Source: Cognaticolwellia beringensis (GTDB lineage Bacteria; Pseudomonadota; Gammaproteobacteria; Enterobacterales; Alteromonadaceae). Taken from it: 64,000 nucleotides of DNA. The position numbers were made by a program, and so were the translations under genes. Shown here piece after piece: positions 46,396 through 55,026 of the stretch. Numbering within the stretch: position 1 is the first letter of the stretch; each line of letters begins with the position of its first letter. The stretch lies in assembly GCF_002076895.1 (NCBI RefSeq), contig NZ_CP020465.1, positions 4,154,001 to 4,218,000 of the forward strand, in the 5' to 3' direction. Under the pieces are notes generated by a model, which saw only the letters and a program-made list of their open reading frames with translations, had not been told where the DNA came from and made no database searches.

Positions 46396-46556
46396 TTAGT
46401 TAGCCATGTATCATCTGCGTAAAATTGAACTATGAGTCGCTCAAATAAGGATGAAATACTGGCCCATCTGTTTTAAACTGCTTAGATCGCTTCGACAGAT
46501 AGTTCGTTGCCACGCGCATTAGCGCTTACCAAGAAATTTTGTATTCAATTCATCTA
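46396..46556 (-). pseudogene. relic of the 5' end of a SEC-C protein gene
   Basis: DNA on this stretch aligns without large gaps to bases 37520-37680, the first 50 or so codons of the SEC-C gene and its start. Shared runs include GATCGCTTC, AGTTCGTTGCCA-like and CTAAATTCCGC. It sits just after the DUF6868 relic in the same order and orientation as the intact genes at 35.2-37.7 kb. Confidence 0.68.
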
Positions 46557-46841
46557 AATTCCGCATAAATTCTACATAAATAACCAATGATCAGTGGTAA
46601 TTACCCGTTGTTATATAATAAACACGTCCTATTACCGTCAATATGGAAAGCAACCTATTCAAGCAAATTCAAGCAAGTTCGAGTAAATTGTCATGATTTA
46701 TTTAAAGAAGATTGTTTAGCAAATTGAAAATCCCATTAAAAAACCTTTCGTACAAGGTTAATATAATAATCTTAAAAGAAGTGTATAGTTAAAAACTTAA
46801 TCAATATTATGTAGCTATTTACTGAAAAAAAAGGTCAATGT
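46557..46841. other. 285-bp intergenic stretch, nothing recognised
   Basis: AT-rich sequence between the relics and the membrane-protein gene. A short tandem-like run CAAGCAAATTCAAGCAAG lies near 46661-46678. No gene was seen. Confidence 0.4.
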
Positions 46842-47321
46842 ATGTTCAAAACCATCGTGCTCTTTATTGTTACAACGATTACTGCCACCCTGCTTGTTTG
46901 TATTGTTTCTACACAAATAGTATTAGCAGACGTGCAGTCATTTGGACTTAACATAACCGCAGAAGTTCGTTTAGATGCCACGATTAAAGACTTAATCGGG
47001 CTAGGCCCTGTTTTATATTTATTAACAGCGCCGGGATTTTTAATTGGTTTTATTATGGCTAAATACGCGCATAAATTTATGGGTGGCAACAGAATGGCTT
47101 GGTATATTGCTGCTGGGTGTACTACTTTCCCTCTGACTATGATTCTTATTCAGTACAATATGGGCTTAACAATAATAGCTGCAGTGCGAACGCCGATGGG
47201 ATTACTTTTAGCCACTTTGTGTTGTATGTTTTCTGCATGGCTTTTCGCCTTTTTAACATCGCGCACGAACATTCAAAGTAATAACTCAGGTAATAATTCA
47301 GGTACTGACAATGAAAAGTAA
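46842..47321 (+). CDS. hypothetical four-helix membrane protein
   Basis: A 159-residue protein with four predicted helices (about 5-28, 52-72, 85-105 and 110-135) and a hydrophilic Asn/Ser-rich tail (NIQSNNSGNNSG). The family is not recognised. It overlaps the start of the sugar dehydrogenase gene by 11 bp and is probably coupled with it, perhaps as a membrane partner. Only the gene arrangement supports that. Confidence 0.65.
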   Translation: MFKTIVLFIVTTITATLLVCIVSTQIVLADVQSFGLNITAEVRLDATIKDLIGLGPVLYLLTAPGFLIGFIMAKYAHKFMGGNRMAWYIAAGCTTFPLTMILIQYNMGLTIIAAVRTPMGLLLATLCCMFSAWLFAFLTSRTNIQSNNSGNNSGTDNEK

Positions 47322-48435
47322 TCATCATTTATTTAGAAAACTTAGTATTAGTTTATGTTTACTCATTGCTAGCACCATCACTTATGCTGAATCAAAAACC
47401 CAAGAATATAAAGTATCAACTGTCGTTGAAAATTTGACATTTCCTTGGTCGATCGCTTTTTTACCTAATAGTGATATGTTGGTTACTGAGCGCGGAGGCA
47501 GTTTAAGAGTTATCAGAAATGGTCAGCTACTCAAGCAAGAGGTTTCTGGGTTACCTGAAATTTATGTTGCAGGCCCCGCGGGACTATTCGATGTTGTTTT
47601 AGATCCTAACTTTGCAGTAAACAAAAAGCTTTATATATCTTACAGTGGTGGCACAGCAAGCAATAACTTTGTTGAAGTGATCAGCGCGACATTACAAGGT
47701 ATGTCATTACAGCAGACTAAAGTGATATTTACCGGCTCGAGTAGAAATACTCCGCATCATCATGGCGCAAGAATGACGTTTCTACCTGATGGCACCCTTC
47801 TGATAACCGCGGGTGATGGTTTTAATTTTCGCGACCAAGCACAATCACTTAATAGCATGTTAGGCAAAGTACTGAGAATTAACACTGACGGCACTATTCC
47901 AAAAGATAATCCGTTTGTTGGTCAAAAAAATGCAAGACCTGAAATATACACCTACGGCCATCGTAACCCACAAGCCATATTGGTGAGTAAAACTAAAAAG
48001 GTTTGGCTGCATGAACATGGACCTAAAGGTGGCGATGAATTAAATTTAGTTAAACCAGGTGTTAATTATGGTTGGCCTGCCATTACGCATGGCATAGATT
48101 ATTCAGGTGCTATAATCTCACCTTTTAAAGCAGCAGAAGGCATGGAGCAACCTGTTACCTTTTGGGTACCATCTATCGCACCCGCAGGGATGACAGAGTA
48201 TCAAGGCGACATGTTTCCCCAATGGCAAGGTGATTTATTTATCGCCGCCCTCGCAGGAAAAAGTGTAAGACGATTAAGTTTAGAAGACGATAAAGTAGTG
48301 GAACAAGAAACAATGTTAGCTGATCGCAAACAAAGGATCCGTGATATTAGAACCGGCCCAGATGGCTATATTTATATTTTAACTGACAGCGCGCAAGGCG
48401 AATTATTGAAGTTATCGCCTAATGAGTATCAGTAG
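47311..48435 (+). CDS. PQQ-dependent soluble aldose sugar dehydrogenase family (YliI-like)
   Basis: A 374-residue protein with a signal peptide (residues 1-26, SLCLLIASTITYAES) and a six-bladed beta-propeller. Conserved motifs include LTFPWSIAFLPNSDMLVTERGG, NTPHHHGARMTF, GDGFNFRDQAQ, YTYGHRNPQ and WLHEHGPKGGDELN. These match the YliI/Asd group of PQQ enzymes that oxidise aldoses in the periplasm. It is coupled to the upstream membrane-protein gene. Confidence 0.88.
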   Translation: MKSNHHLFRKLSISLCLLIASTITYAESKTQEYKVSTVVENLTFPWSIAFLPNSDMLVTERGGSLRVIRNGQLLKQEVSGLPEIYVAGPAGLFDVVLDPNFAVNKKLYISYSGGTASNNFVEVISATLQGMSLQQTKVIFTGSSRNTPHHHGARMTFLPDGTLLITAGDGFNFRDQAQSLNSMLGKVLRINTDGTIPKDNPFVGQKNARPEIYTYGHRNPQAILVSKTKKVWLHEHGPKGGDELNLVKPGVNYGWPAITHGIDYSGAIISPFKAAEGMEQPVTFWVPSIAPAGMTEYQGDMFPQWQGDLFIAALAGKSVRRLSLEDDKVVEQETMLADRKQRIRDIRTGPDGYIYILTDSAQGELLKLSPNEYQ

Positions 48436-48476
48436 ACCTAATTAAAGTATTTATGTCTTATTTCGATTAGGTCTAC
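48432..48476. repeat. 11-bp inverted repeat at the 3' end of the sugar dehydrogenase gene
   Basis: GTAGACCTAAT at 48432-48442 pairs perfectly with 48466-48476 across a 23-base loop. It includes the stop codon and may stabilise or end the transcript; there is no T-run. Confidence 0.5.
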
Positions 48477-48661
48477 AAATTCTATTTCGCTAATACCAAA
48501 TTGATTAATTAGATTTAATCAGCAATAACTTAGAAGATAAACACTTTGCATTGCATTGCTTTACTTAGGCAATATATTTGCCATTCATCAGCCATAAATA
48601 AAAAGAAGTTTTCAATCTGAAATGTACTCAGGTATTTGTGTAATTGATAAAAAAAACTATC

Positions 48662-50320
48662 CTATTGGGATTTTAATTTTCCCACTATAAAGTTTATAGC
48701 GTCTTGACTTTGAAAGGAGTTATGAGAGGAAGGTGCAATAATAACCTCTTTTGCATATCGATAATTCGCCGAGTCGTAGCTGACCACACCGTCAGATATC
48801 GCTGAGCACAATATTGCATCCGCACAAACTAGCTCACCATTCGAACCGACGATAGCATAGGCATCTCCGGCAATGGGCAAATCATAAAGTGTAGTCATAA
48901 GCGGATGACCCGGCCGTAAAACTTGCACACTGTTAGGTCCATAATCTAATAAGAAAGGTTGCATTTTTTCAGTAATCACCTCTGGCCCTACCCGCTTAAT
49001 CAGAGCTTGAAATAACTGAGTAAACTCCCTTGGAAGAGTGACTAAAAGTGCGCCAATATAACCAATGGTCGAATTGGCAACCTCAGAGCCTTTAAAAGGC
49101 GTATCTAAGAAAAAAACCGTATTATCTTTAAACAAGGGCTCAAAGATAAAAATATCTTTAACGCTATTATTTTCGTCGGTTAAAAACTCTTCAGGTCGCT
49201 TATTAAATGCGGTATCCCATAAGCTATAGTTAGTTTTGGTTGCTAACAACTTAGCCAAAACACCGCCCATACTATGGCCTATAAACACCGCGTTATCTGC
49301 CAAACTAGGGCTATCCAGTTCCTTGAGTAAGCGAGTTAAATGCTCCCGGGTTCGAGAGGCACTATAAAAAGGTGGTGGCCCCGAGGGGTAATAAACATGC
49401 CAAATTTGGTAGCGAGACATTAACTTTGGCTCATTGAGCACGGCCATGGTTAAGTGTCGCCAAATCAAGGGGTCAGAATTTAGCCCATGGATCATGATAA
49501 TAGGTATTTTATGCGCTGAAACACCGCCAATAGCAAATACGCCACGACGCTTTTCTGCTTGTGAGGGAGAAATAAATCCTAACCAACTAAACTGGTCAAT
49601 ATTGGCTTGTTCAATCAGCGCTAAAAATGCCGAGCCTGGCGAGTGTTTTAATGAATATGTATTGTCGCCAATTTTAATGTCAGAGCCTTCATGATGAAAT
49701 TGCAACTCAAGCACTAATTCAAAAATGTCAGCTCTTACTTTGATGCCAACAAGAATAATAGTTGCCCCCTTCATCACCCCTTCAAGGGGAGCGAATTTAT
49801 CTAAGCCTATTTGCTTGTTTTCCCTACTCGACACTACAGGTATGCCTAGCTGACCAAAAATTTTGGGCTGCAAGCGACTGTCTATGGCGAACATTTCTTC
49901 GCTAAAGGTAAAATGACTAGGGTTAGCGTAATGTAACGTCACGCTATTTTTTATCAACCCGTCTTCTTTATCAAGCTTTACCAAGCTGTATAGCGCTTGG
50001 TTGTAACTCGCGATCGCATAATTTCGCAACGGTTGACTTAAATTCTCACGACCTAATAGCTCATTGGCGCAATGTAAGAGTGATATCAAACCTACGTCGG
50101 TATTTTTGGTTGTCGATAAACAATAACCATGCAGGTCTTTCGCCGTAAGTTCAGCTAAATCAGGCAAGGAAGCATCAATGACGGCATTATTGATAGCTAC
50201 ATTAGCCGTGTGGTAATCAAAAAATCGTGACGATGAGCAACTTGTTAATAAAGCGGTTACAGACAGTAAAGCTAATAAGTAAATTAATTTAGTCATCATA
50301 GTCAAATTCGTATAAAGCAT
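48662..50320 (-). CDS. lipoprotein alpha/beta hydrolase (lipase/esterase type)
   Basis: A 552-residue protein with a lipoprotein signal (YLLALLSVTALLTSCSS). The hydrolase core lies in the C-terminal half, with the oxyanion region IIMIHGLNSDPLIW, the nucleophile elbow FIGHSMGGVLA and a likely catalytic His near SSHNSF at the C-terminus. The first 250 residues are an uncharacterised domain that often precedes this hydrolase fold. Starts at 50320, 50299 and 50296 are all possible and none has a clear ribosome site. It probably acts on lipids or esters at the cell envelope. Confidence 0.8.
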   Translation of the reverse strand: MLYTNLTMMTKLIYLLALLSVTALLTSCSSSRFFDYHTANVAINNAVIDASLPDLAELTAKDLHGYCLSTTKNTDVGLISLLHCANELLGRENLSQPLRNYAIASYNQALYSLVKLDKEDGLIKNSVTLHYANPSHFTFSEEMFAIDSRLQPKIFGQLGIPVVSSRENKQIGLDKFAPLEGVMKGATIILVGIKVRADIFELVLELQFHHEGSDIKIGDNTYSLKHSPGSAFLALIEQANIDQFSWLGFISPSQAEKRRGVFAIGGVSAHKIPIIMIHGLNSDPLIWRHLTMAVLNEPKLMSRYQIWHVYYPSGPPPFYSASRTREHLTRLLKELDSPSLADNAVFIGHSMGGVLAKLLATKTNYSLWDTAFNKRPEEFLTDENNSVKDIFIFEPLFKDNTVFFLDTPFKGSEVANSTIGYIGALLVTLPREFTQLFQALIKRVGPEVITEKMQPFLLDYGPNSVQVLRPGHPLMTTLYDLPIAGDAYAIVGSNGELVCADAILCSAISDGVVSYDSANYRYAKEVIIAPSSHNSFQSQDAINFIVGKLKSQ

Positions 50321-50554
50321 GGAGTAACAATAGTTTATCTGCGCTGTAATGTGAACTGTAATCCTCTAAATAAACTAGCCTAGCGCGCGAACACCAGTGT
50401 ATATATTGCAAAGCCTTTGAGCTCATTCTTTTTTACAGAATGAAATATCCTAATTTTACTAATTTTACTAATTTTCAATAGCTAAAAAGAAATCTACTAT
50501 ATTATTGTCACCACGAAATGACATTATTTTACAATTCATCAATAGGAATTAGTT

Positions 50555-51274
50555 ATGTTAAATGTTAAGAAATCTTTAAAAACACTAATAGTAGGTTTAG
50601 GTTTAATCGCAGCAACAAGCAGTTCAGCTATTGCCGGTGAGCCATCAAAGCACTTACTAACACCGAATAACCACTCGTTAATTTTGATTGACCATCAACC
50701 ACAAATGGCTTTTGCAACTCGCTCTCATTCGGTTGAAAGTGTACGTAATAATGTCACTGGCTTAGCTAAGGCGGCAAAAGCTTTTAAAGTTCCTACTATT
50801 TTAACCACGGTTGCCGCTAAATCTTTCAGTGGCCCGATTTTTCCAGAATTACAAGCTGTATTTCCAAATCAAACGCCAATTGATCGCACCACCATGAATA
50901 CTTGGGAAGATAAGCGAGTTACTGACAAAGTAAAATCTTTTAAGAAAAACAAAGTTGTATTTGCTGCGCTATGGACTGAAGTCTGCGGTGTAGGCCCAGT
51001 GTTATCGGCCATTGAAGAAGGTTATGACGTATATTTTGTTACAGATGCATCAGGTGGTGTTAGCAAAGAAGCTCATGATATGGCGGTACTGCGCATGATT
51101 CAGGCCGGTGCTCAACCTATTACTTGGTTACAATATATGCTTGAACTACAACGTGATTGGGCTCGCACAGGTTCATATGCTGACGTAACAGGTATTGCTA
51201 AAGATCATGCCGGTGGCTACGGTTTAGGTCTTATCTATGCAAATGACATGTTTAACGCTCAAGAAGGTCACTAG
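50555..51274 (+). CDS. periplasmic isochorismatase-fold hydrolase
   Basis: A 239-residue protein with a signal peptide (cleavage after SSAIAGE). The isochorismatase triad is present: Asp in LILIDHQPQMAFA, Lys in VAAKSFSG and Cys in WTEVCGVGP. The extra C-terminal stretch with LQYMLELQRDWAR is typical of exported members of this family. Strong AGGAATTAG ribosome site. The substrate is unknown. A terminator follows at 51315. Confidence 0.85.
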   Translation: MLNVKKSLKTLIVGLGLIAATSSSAIAGEPSKHLLTPNNHSLILIDHQPQMAFATRSHSVESVRNNVTGLAKAAKAFKVPTILTTVAAKSFSGPIFPELQAVFPNQTPIDRTTMNTWEDKRVTDKVKSFKKNKVVFAALWTEVCGVGPVLSAIEEGYDVYFVTDASGGVSKEAHDMAVLRMIQAGAQPITWLQYMLELQRDWARTGSYADVTGIAKDHAGGYGLGLIYANDMFNAQEGH

Positions 51275-51314
51275 TTTATCAAAACCTAAAGCCCACAATA
51301 GTGAGCAATAACTC

Positions 51315-51336
51315 AAGGCCACGAAAGTGGCCTTTT
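51315..51336 (+). terminator. rho-independent terminator after the isochorismatase gene
   Basis: AAGGCCAC-GAAA-GTGGCCTT forms an 8-bp stem with a stable tetraloop followed by TT. It ends the upstream transcript 40 bp after its stop. The next gene's ribosome site begins five bases later. Confidence 0.82.
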
Positions 51337-51350
51337 CATTGGAGCAGCAG

Positions 51351-51704
51351 ATGAAAATCACCTTATTGTTAGCATTATTAGTACCTACAATACTTTATGC
51401 CAGTGATGAAGCCAGTACAATGGCCGAAGCTGAAAGTTTGAAACGAGCGGCGCAATTATCCCAACAATGCCTTGGTTGTCACGGCGAATTTGGCATTGCC
51501 CCGATAACGACTAACCCCAATTTAGCCGGCCAAAATGCAGAGTACCTTGAATATGCCTTAAAGGCCTATCGAAGTGGTGAGCGTAAAGGCGGTATGGCTT
51601 TTATTATGCGCGCTAATGCGAATGGCTTGTCGGATCAAGATATAAAAGACTTAGCCTTGTACTTTTCAGCGCAAGCTGGGCGTAACTCCAGCACAGAACA
51701 TTAA
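51351..51704 (+). CDS. class I small cytochrome c
   Basis: ATG 51351 follows a GGAG site; the longer frame from GTG 51327 would run through the terminator stem and is rejected. The 117-residue product has a signal peptide (ending LYAS) and a haem c site CLGCH. ANLAGQNAEYLEYALKAYRSG-like sequence follows, with a distal Met in GGMAFIM. It resembles cytochrome c553/c4-half proteins and should be a soluble periplasmic electron carrier. Confidence 0.88.
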   Translation: MKITLLLALLVPTILYASDEASTMAEAESLKRAAQLSQQCLGCHGEFGIAPITTNPNLAGQNAEYLEYALKAYRSGERKGGMAFIMRANANGLSDQDIKDLALYFSAQAGRNSSTEH

Positions 51705-51802
51705 TATTAGCTAATGACGCCAATATGAAATTTATTAAAAAAAATCTTACTGTTGCCATCTGTTTTAAAGCTCTATTCTGCCGGCGCACCGAATAAAAAA
51801 CC

Positions 51803-52078
51803 ATGGAAGAGTTAGGAATTACTAAAAATTCCATAGCGCCAAAAGGCAGTTTTTATGAAAAAAATACAGGTGGCGAATAAACAGGTGGATTAGTTGATCC
51901 TTATCCAATGATTTTCTATAAAACCATTGCTGGCTTGCCACAAATGCCAGCAGATGCACAACTTAACTACAGTAAATTTCTCTACAACAAGCGGTCAAGG
52001 TTAGGTTTCACTATCATCATGGATGAAGAAGTTGCGGGAGAATTACCAAAAAAATACTTTAAACGTGTAAAAAAATGA
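51803..52078 (+). pseudogene. decayed gene of unknown family
   Basis: From ATG 51803 the frame reads MEELGITKNSIAPKGSFYEK, stops at TAA 51878-51880, then continues in the same frame as TGGLVDPYPMIFYKTIAGLP and on to VKK before TGA 52076-52078. Further 5' (from 51725), MKFIKKNLTVAIC looks like the start of a signal peptide, out of frame. I do not recognise the family. At least one nonsense change and one frameshift inactivate it. Confidence 0.55.
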
Positions 52079-52167
52079 GCATCAAAAGATAGGTAATAAG
52101 TCTGGCCTATTCCTATAAAAAAGTAACGAACCCGAATTTTATTTATAACGAACAATTAGGTAAGAAA

Positions 52168-52755
52168 ATGAATGTTAAAAACACAGTAAACGACTATGGT
52201 AGCATTGCAAAATGGTTACACTGGGGCTCAGCTATGGTTTTTTTTGGTGCCTATATCAGTGTTTATTATCGACACTGGTTCACCGAAGATAAAACGCCTG
52301 AAAATTGGACAGCACTTCAGCTACATTTATCATTTGGCGTTACATTAGGCGTACTTGTGATACTACGCATTATTTGGCGAATGAATAATCGCACGCCTGA
52401 TCCTGAGCCCGGTACAAAACTAGCGAACTTAGCCGCCCATGTTGGCCATTATGCACTATACGCTGTCTTGATCATTATGCCGGTCACGGGTTATCTAGGA
52501 GCTAAAGTCGATACTGAATTTTTCTTTATCTTTGATATTGCTCGATTTGAAAGTACGCAGTTGTTCCAATCTTTTATTCGTCAAGAGCTGGGTATCAGTT
52601 ACGAAAAATTTGAAGCGCCGCTAGACTTCATCCACAAACAAGTACTTGGCCAATGGTTGGCATGGATGCTGATAGTCGGACACGTATTAGCAGCCTTGTA
52701 TCATCACTTTATAAAACAAGACCGTACACTAAAAAAAATGACCACCAATAAATAG
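52168..52755 (+). CDS. cytochrome b561
   Basis: A 195-residue inner-membrane protein with four helices. Haem-ligating His are visible in AKWLHWGSAM, LQLHLSFGV, HVGHYALYAVL and IVGHVLAALYHHF, which is the bacterial YodB/YceJ pattern. It moves electrons from quinol to other haem proteins or oxygen species. It lies downstream of the small cytochrome c gene, separated by the pseudogene. Confidence 0.9.
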   Translation: MNVKNTVNDYGSIAKWLHWGSAMVFFGAYISVYYRHWFTEDKTPENWTALQLHLSFGVTLGVLVILRIIWRMNNRTPDPEPGTKLANLAAHVGHYALYAVLIIMPVTGYLGAKVDTEFFFIFDIARFESTQLFQSFIRQELGISYEKFEAPLDFIHKQVLGQWLAWMLIVGHVLAALYHHFIKQDRTLKKMTTNK

Positions 52756-52830
52756 AAGATAAGTCCTAATGAGCAGATAACTTTAAAAGTTTATAATTTC
52801 CACTTCGCTTAGAAAGTCTTTGGGCATTAT

Positions 52831-52856
52831 TGCCTCCTCAATGTGTTGAGGAGGCA
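52831..52856. repeat. 11-bp GC-rich hairpin
   Basis: TGCCTCCTCAA-TGTG-TTGAGGAGGCA, perfect stem. It lies between cytochrome b561 and a convergent lipoprotein gene, so it may act as a bidirectional transcript end, though it lacks a T-run. Confidence 0.6.
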
Positions 52857-52906
52857 TGCACTAAAACGGAGGAAGATCAATATTCCGTTTCAAGTGCTTG
52901 TTAGAG

Positions 52907-53275
52907 TTAATATTTAACTTCCTTTCTTAAAGTTACTAAAACTTCACCTTCAACAGTAATTGTAGTTTTTCCATAAATATACGGGATATAAAACCAAGAA
53001 CTATGTATGGTTGCATTTTTTAATGCAACGCCACCTTTTCTTTGTTCTATTGCACGATCTAATGCTTCTTCGGCACTGGGATTACCTGTAGGGATAAATA
53101 TAATAATATGACTTGAATCTTCACCTTTTACCCTTTCATTATCAGATGTAGCTGTAGCTAACTCTTCTTGTGAAATGTTTTTTGTGGAAACATAAGTCAA
53201 GTCAGCTATTCTATGCGAACAACCTGATAAAAACATGCCGACAAGAACCGATGAGGCTAATACTATTTTTTTCAT
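52907..53275 (-). CDS. small lipoprotein of unknown function
   Basis: ATG 53275 is preferred (AAGGAAAT upstream) to one at 53290. The 122-residue product has lipobox FLSGC. The mature part reads IPTGNPSAEEALDRAIEQ, then ATIHSSWFYIPYIYG, a layout similar to TRL-like and related small envelope lipoproteins. Exact family not certain. Confidence 0.75.
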   Translation of the reverse strand: MKKIVLASSVLVGMFLSGCSHRIADLTYVSTKNISQEELATATSDNERVKGEDSSHIIIFIPTGNPSAEEALDRAIEQRKGGVALKNATIHSSWFYIPYIYGKTTITVEGEVLVTLRKEVKY

Positions 53276-53456
53276 TTTATTTCCTTGCACTCGAAATTGA
53301 ATAATACGTTAGAGCTTGAGTGCTTGAAACCCTAACAGTTAATACCGCGGTGGTTGAGCATCTTTCTGGACTTGTTATTCGTAATCCACCTTATCAATGA
53401 GTTTTATAGAGACCTCAACATACAAACCCTATTCAGTGAGTTAAATACTCTAAAAG

Positions 53457-53490
53457 AAGCCCGCTAATCTTTCGATTAGCGGGCTTTTCT
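53457..53490. terminator. strong bidirectional hairpin terminator, probably of a tRNA-Ser gene
   Basis: AAGCCCGCTAAT (53457-53468) pairs perfectly with 53475-53486 over a six-base loop. T-rich tails are present on both strands. On the minus strand it follows directly after a tRNA-like CCA end, as terminators of tRNA genes do. Confidence 0.8.
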
Positions 53491-53495
53491 TAATG

Positions 53496-53505
53496 TGGCG
53501 GTGAG
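53496..53505 (-). other. putative attachment core: 3' tip of tRNA-Ser
   Basis: On the minus strand this reads CTCACCGCCA, the acceptor-stem 3' strand, discriminator and CCA of many gammaproteobacterial tRNA-Ser(GCT) genes. The next bases do not continue the T-arm, so the tRNA is interrupted here. The integrase gene starts 200 bp away, consistent with an att core. No intact tRNA was found up to 64000. Confidence 0.45.
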
Positions 53506-53626
53506 ATAGAACGTCCCACAGGGGTTTTTATCGTATTATACAGTCCACAGATACAACCTAAACTATTGATATATAAGAAATATACTTCCATAGCGAACTT
53601 TATTGCATTATACTAACAACTGAAAA

Positions 53627-53662
53627 TGACGGTCTTTTTGACGGTCTTTTTGACGGTCTTTT
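53627..53662 (+). repeat. three perfect 12-bp direct repeats before the integrase
   Basis: TGACGGTCTTTT occurs three times in tandem, 41 bp upstream of integrase ATG 53704. Such arrays serve as integrase arm-type sites or as operators. They are placed so that an in-frame extension of the integrase would read through them; that extension is rejected. Confidence 0.75.
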
Positions 53663-53703
53663 CAACAAGCCACACTCACATTATTATGATACAGGTAAAT
53701 ATT

Positions 53704-54948
53704 ATGCCACTAACAGACACCGCAGTTAAAAATACTAAACCAGAAGATAAAGCACGTAAATTAACAGATGGTGGTGGCTTGTATTTACTTATTAAACCTA
53801 CAGGTAATAAGAGTTTCAAGTACGATTTCAGGCTTGATGGAATACGTGGTACTTATACGATTGGTAAATACCCTGATATTAGCTTAAAAAAAACACTTGA
53901 AGAGCACAGAGAAGCACGTGAACTAGTTGCTATGGGAATAAATCCTAAGCAGATTAAAGTTCAGCGTAAAGTTAAAGATGAACTCAAGAACAAGCGCTTC
54001 AGCTTTTACATGAACCAATGGCTTGAAAAACAAGTTCTAGCTAAAGCAACCTACTCTGATTTAAAGCAGCGTATTGATAAGAACCTTATACCCTATTTAG
54101 ACGGTAAGTATATCAACGAATACACTACTGCTGACTTGCTTGGTGTAATGCAACGTATGAGTAAACGAGGAGCTAAGGAAACGGCTATTCGTTTAGCTAA
54201 CATATTAAGGCGAGTATTCAACGAGATATTAATTTTAGGTATTATCGACAGTAACCCTGCACAAGGCTTAGCTGAATTGCTACCAAAGCCCGACAGACGT
54301 ATTGATAATAACTTTGGTCATATTACATCAACAGTAGATTTAAGGGTGCTATTAAAGCAAATTGACCGCCCTACTGTTAAACAAGACTTTGCTGTTACTC
54401 AAGCTTTAAAGTTAATGCCCTTAATATTTCTTCGCCCTCACAATATTAGATTTTTGAAGTGGGAATATATCAATTTTGAAGATTGCATAATCAATATTCC
54501 AGCAGCAGAGCTTAAAAACAAGAAGCCACTAGATGTTCCATTAGCAACTCAAGCCATCGAAATATTAAGAGAAATGCAAGCAGTTACAGGGGATAAAGAT
54601 TACGTGTTTGTTACTAGCCGAGGTAAAGACACACCACTAAGCGAGAACACAACAACAAGAGCTATTCAGCGATTAATTAACCCTGTAACAGGTAAACTGT
54701 TTGGTTCTGGCTTTATGACCTCTCACGGCTTTAGACACACAGCTAGTACAATGCTTAATGAATTAGGCTACCATTCAGATATCATTGAATTACAACTAGC
54801 GCATACGAATAAAGATAGAATTAGAGCTACTTACAACAAAGCTCAATGGATGGAAAAACGTATTAATATGATGCAATCTTGGGCTGATTATCTTGATGGG
54901 TTAAAAAGCCAAGGAAATGTTACACCTATTAATAAGAAAGTAATTTGA
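53704..54948 (+). CDS. P4-type tyrosine integrase (DUF4102 N-terminus)
   Basis: ATG 53704 opens MPLTDTAVKNTKPEDKARKL, the DUF4102 start, with GGGLYLLIKPTGNKSFKYDF next. The 414-residue product then has a core-binding region and a catalytic domain with Arg in PLIFLRPHNIRFLKWEY, HGFRHTASTML, and LAHTNKDRIRATYNKAQW containing the Tyr nucleophile. Integrases of this class typically use tRNA 3' ends as attB, in accord with the tRNA-Ser-like core upstream. Confidence 0.93.
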   Translation: MPLTDTAVKNTKPEDKARKLTDGGGLYLLIKPTGNKSFKYDFRLDGIRGTYTIGKYPDISLKKTLEEHREARELVAMGINPKQIKVQRKVKDELKNKRFSFYMNQWLEKQVLAKATYSDLKQRIDKNLIPYLDGKYINEYTTADLLGVMQRMSKRGAKETAIRLANILRRVFNEILILGIIDSNPAQGLAELLPKPDRRIDNNFGHITSTVDLRVLLKQIDRPTVKQDFAVTQALKLMPLIFLRPHNIRFLKWEYINFEDCIINIPAAELKNKKPLDVPLATQAIEILREMQAVTGDKDYVFVTSRGKDTPLSENTTTRAIQRLINPVTGKLFGSGFMTSHGFRHTASTMLNELGYHSDIIELQLAHTNKDRIRATYNKAQWMEKRINMMQSWADYLDGLKSQGNVTPINKKVI

Positions 54949-55026
54949 TAAGGACAATATAAATGGATTATGCACAGACAAAATGATACAAGAATTGGCT
55001 GATTACTTAGCGGAGTTAAGAACCCA

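Larger units (their letters stand above)
53276..53703. other. island boundary region
   Basis: No gene was found. It contains the terminator at 53457, the tRNA-Ser-like end at 53496 and the repeats at 53627, all listed separately. Confidence 0.5.

Noticed and set aside
51327..51350. A GTG start for the small cytochrome c at 51327
   Set aside because: It lies in the stem of the upstream terminator; ATG 51351 has its own GGAG site and opens the signal peptide.
53300..53500. A complete tRNA-Ser gene
   Set aside because: Only about ten bases of the 3' tip are present; no D, anticodon or T arm can be drawn.
53626..53703. A longer integrase N-terminus through the tandem repeat region
   Set aside because: It would encode TVFLTVFLTVF from the repeats. 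ATG 53704 begins the conserved DUF4102 sequence.
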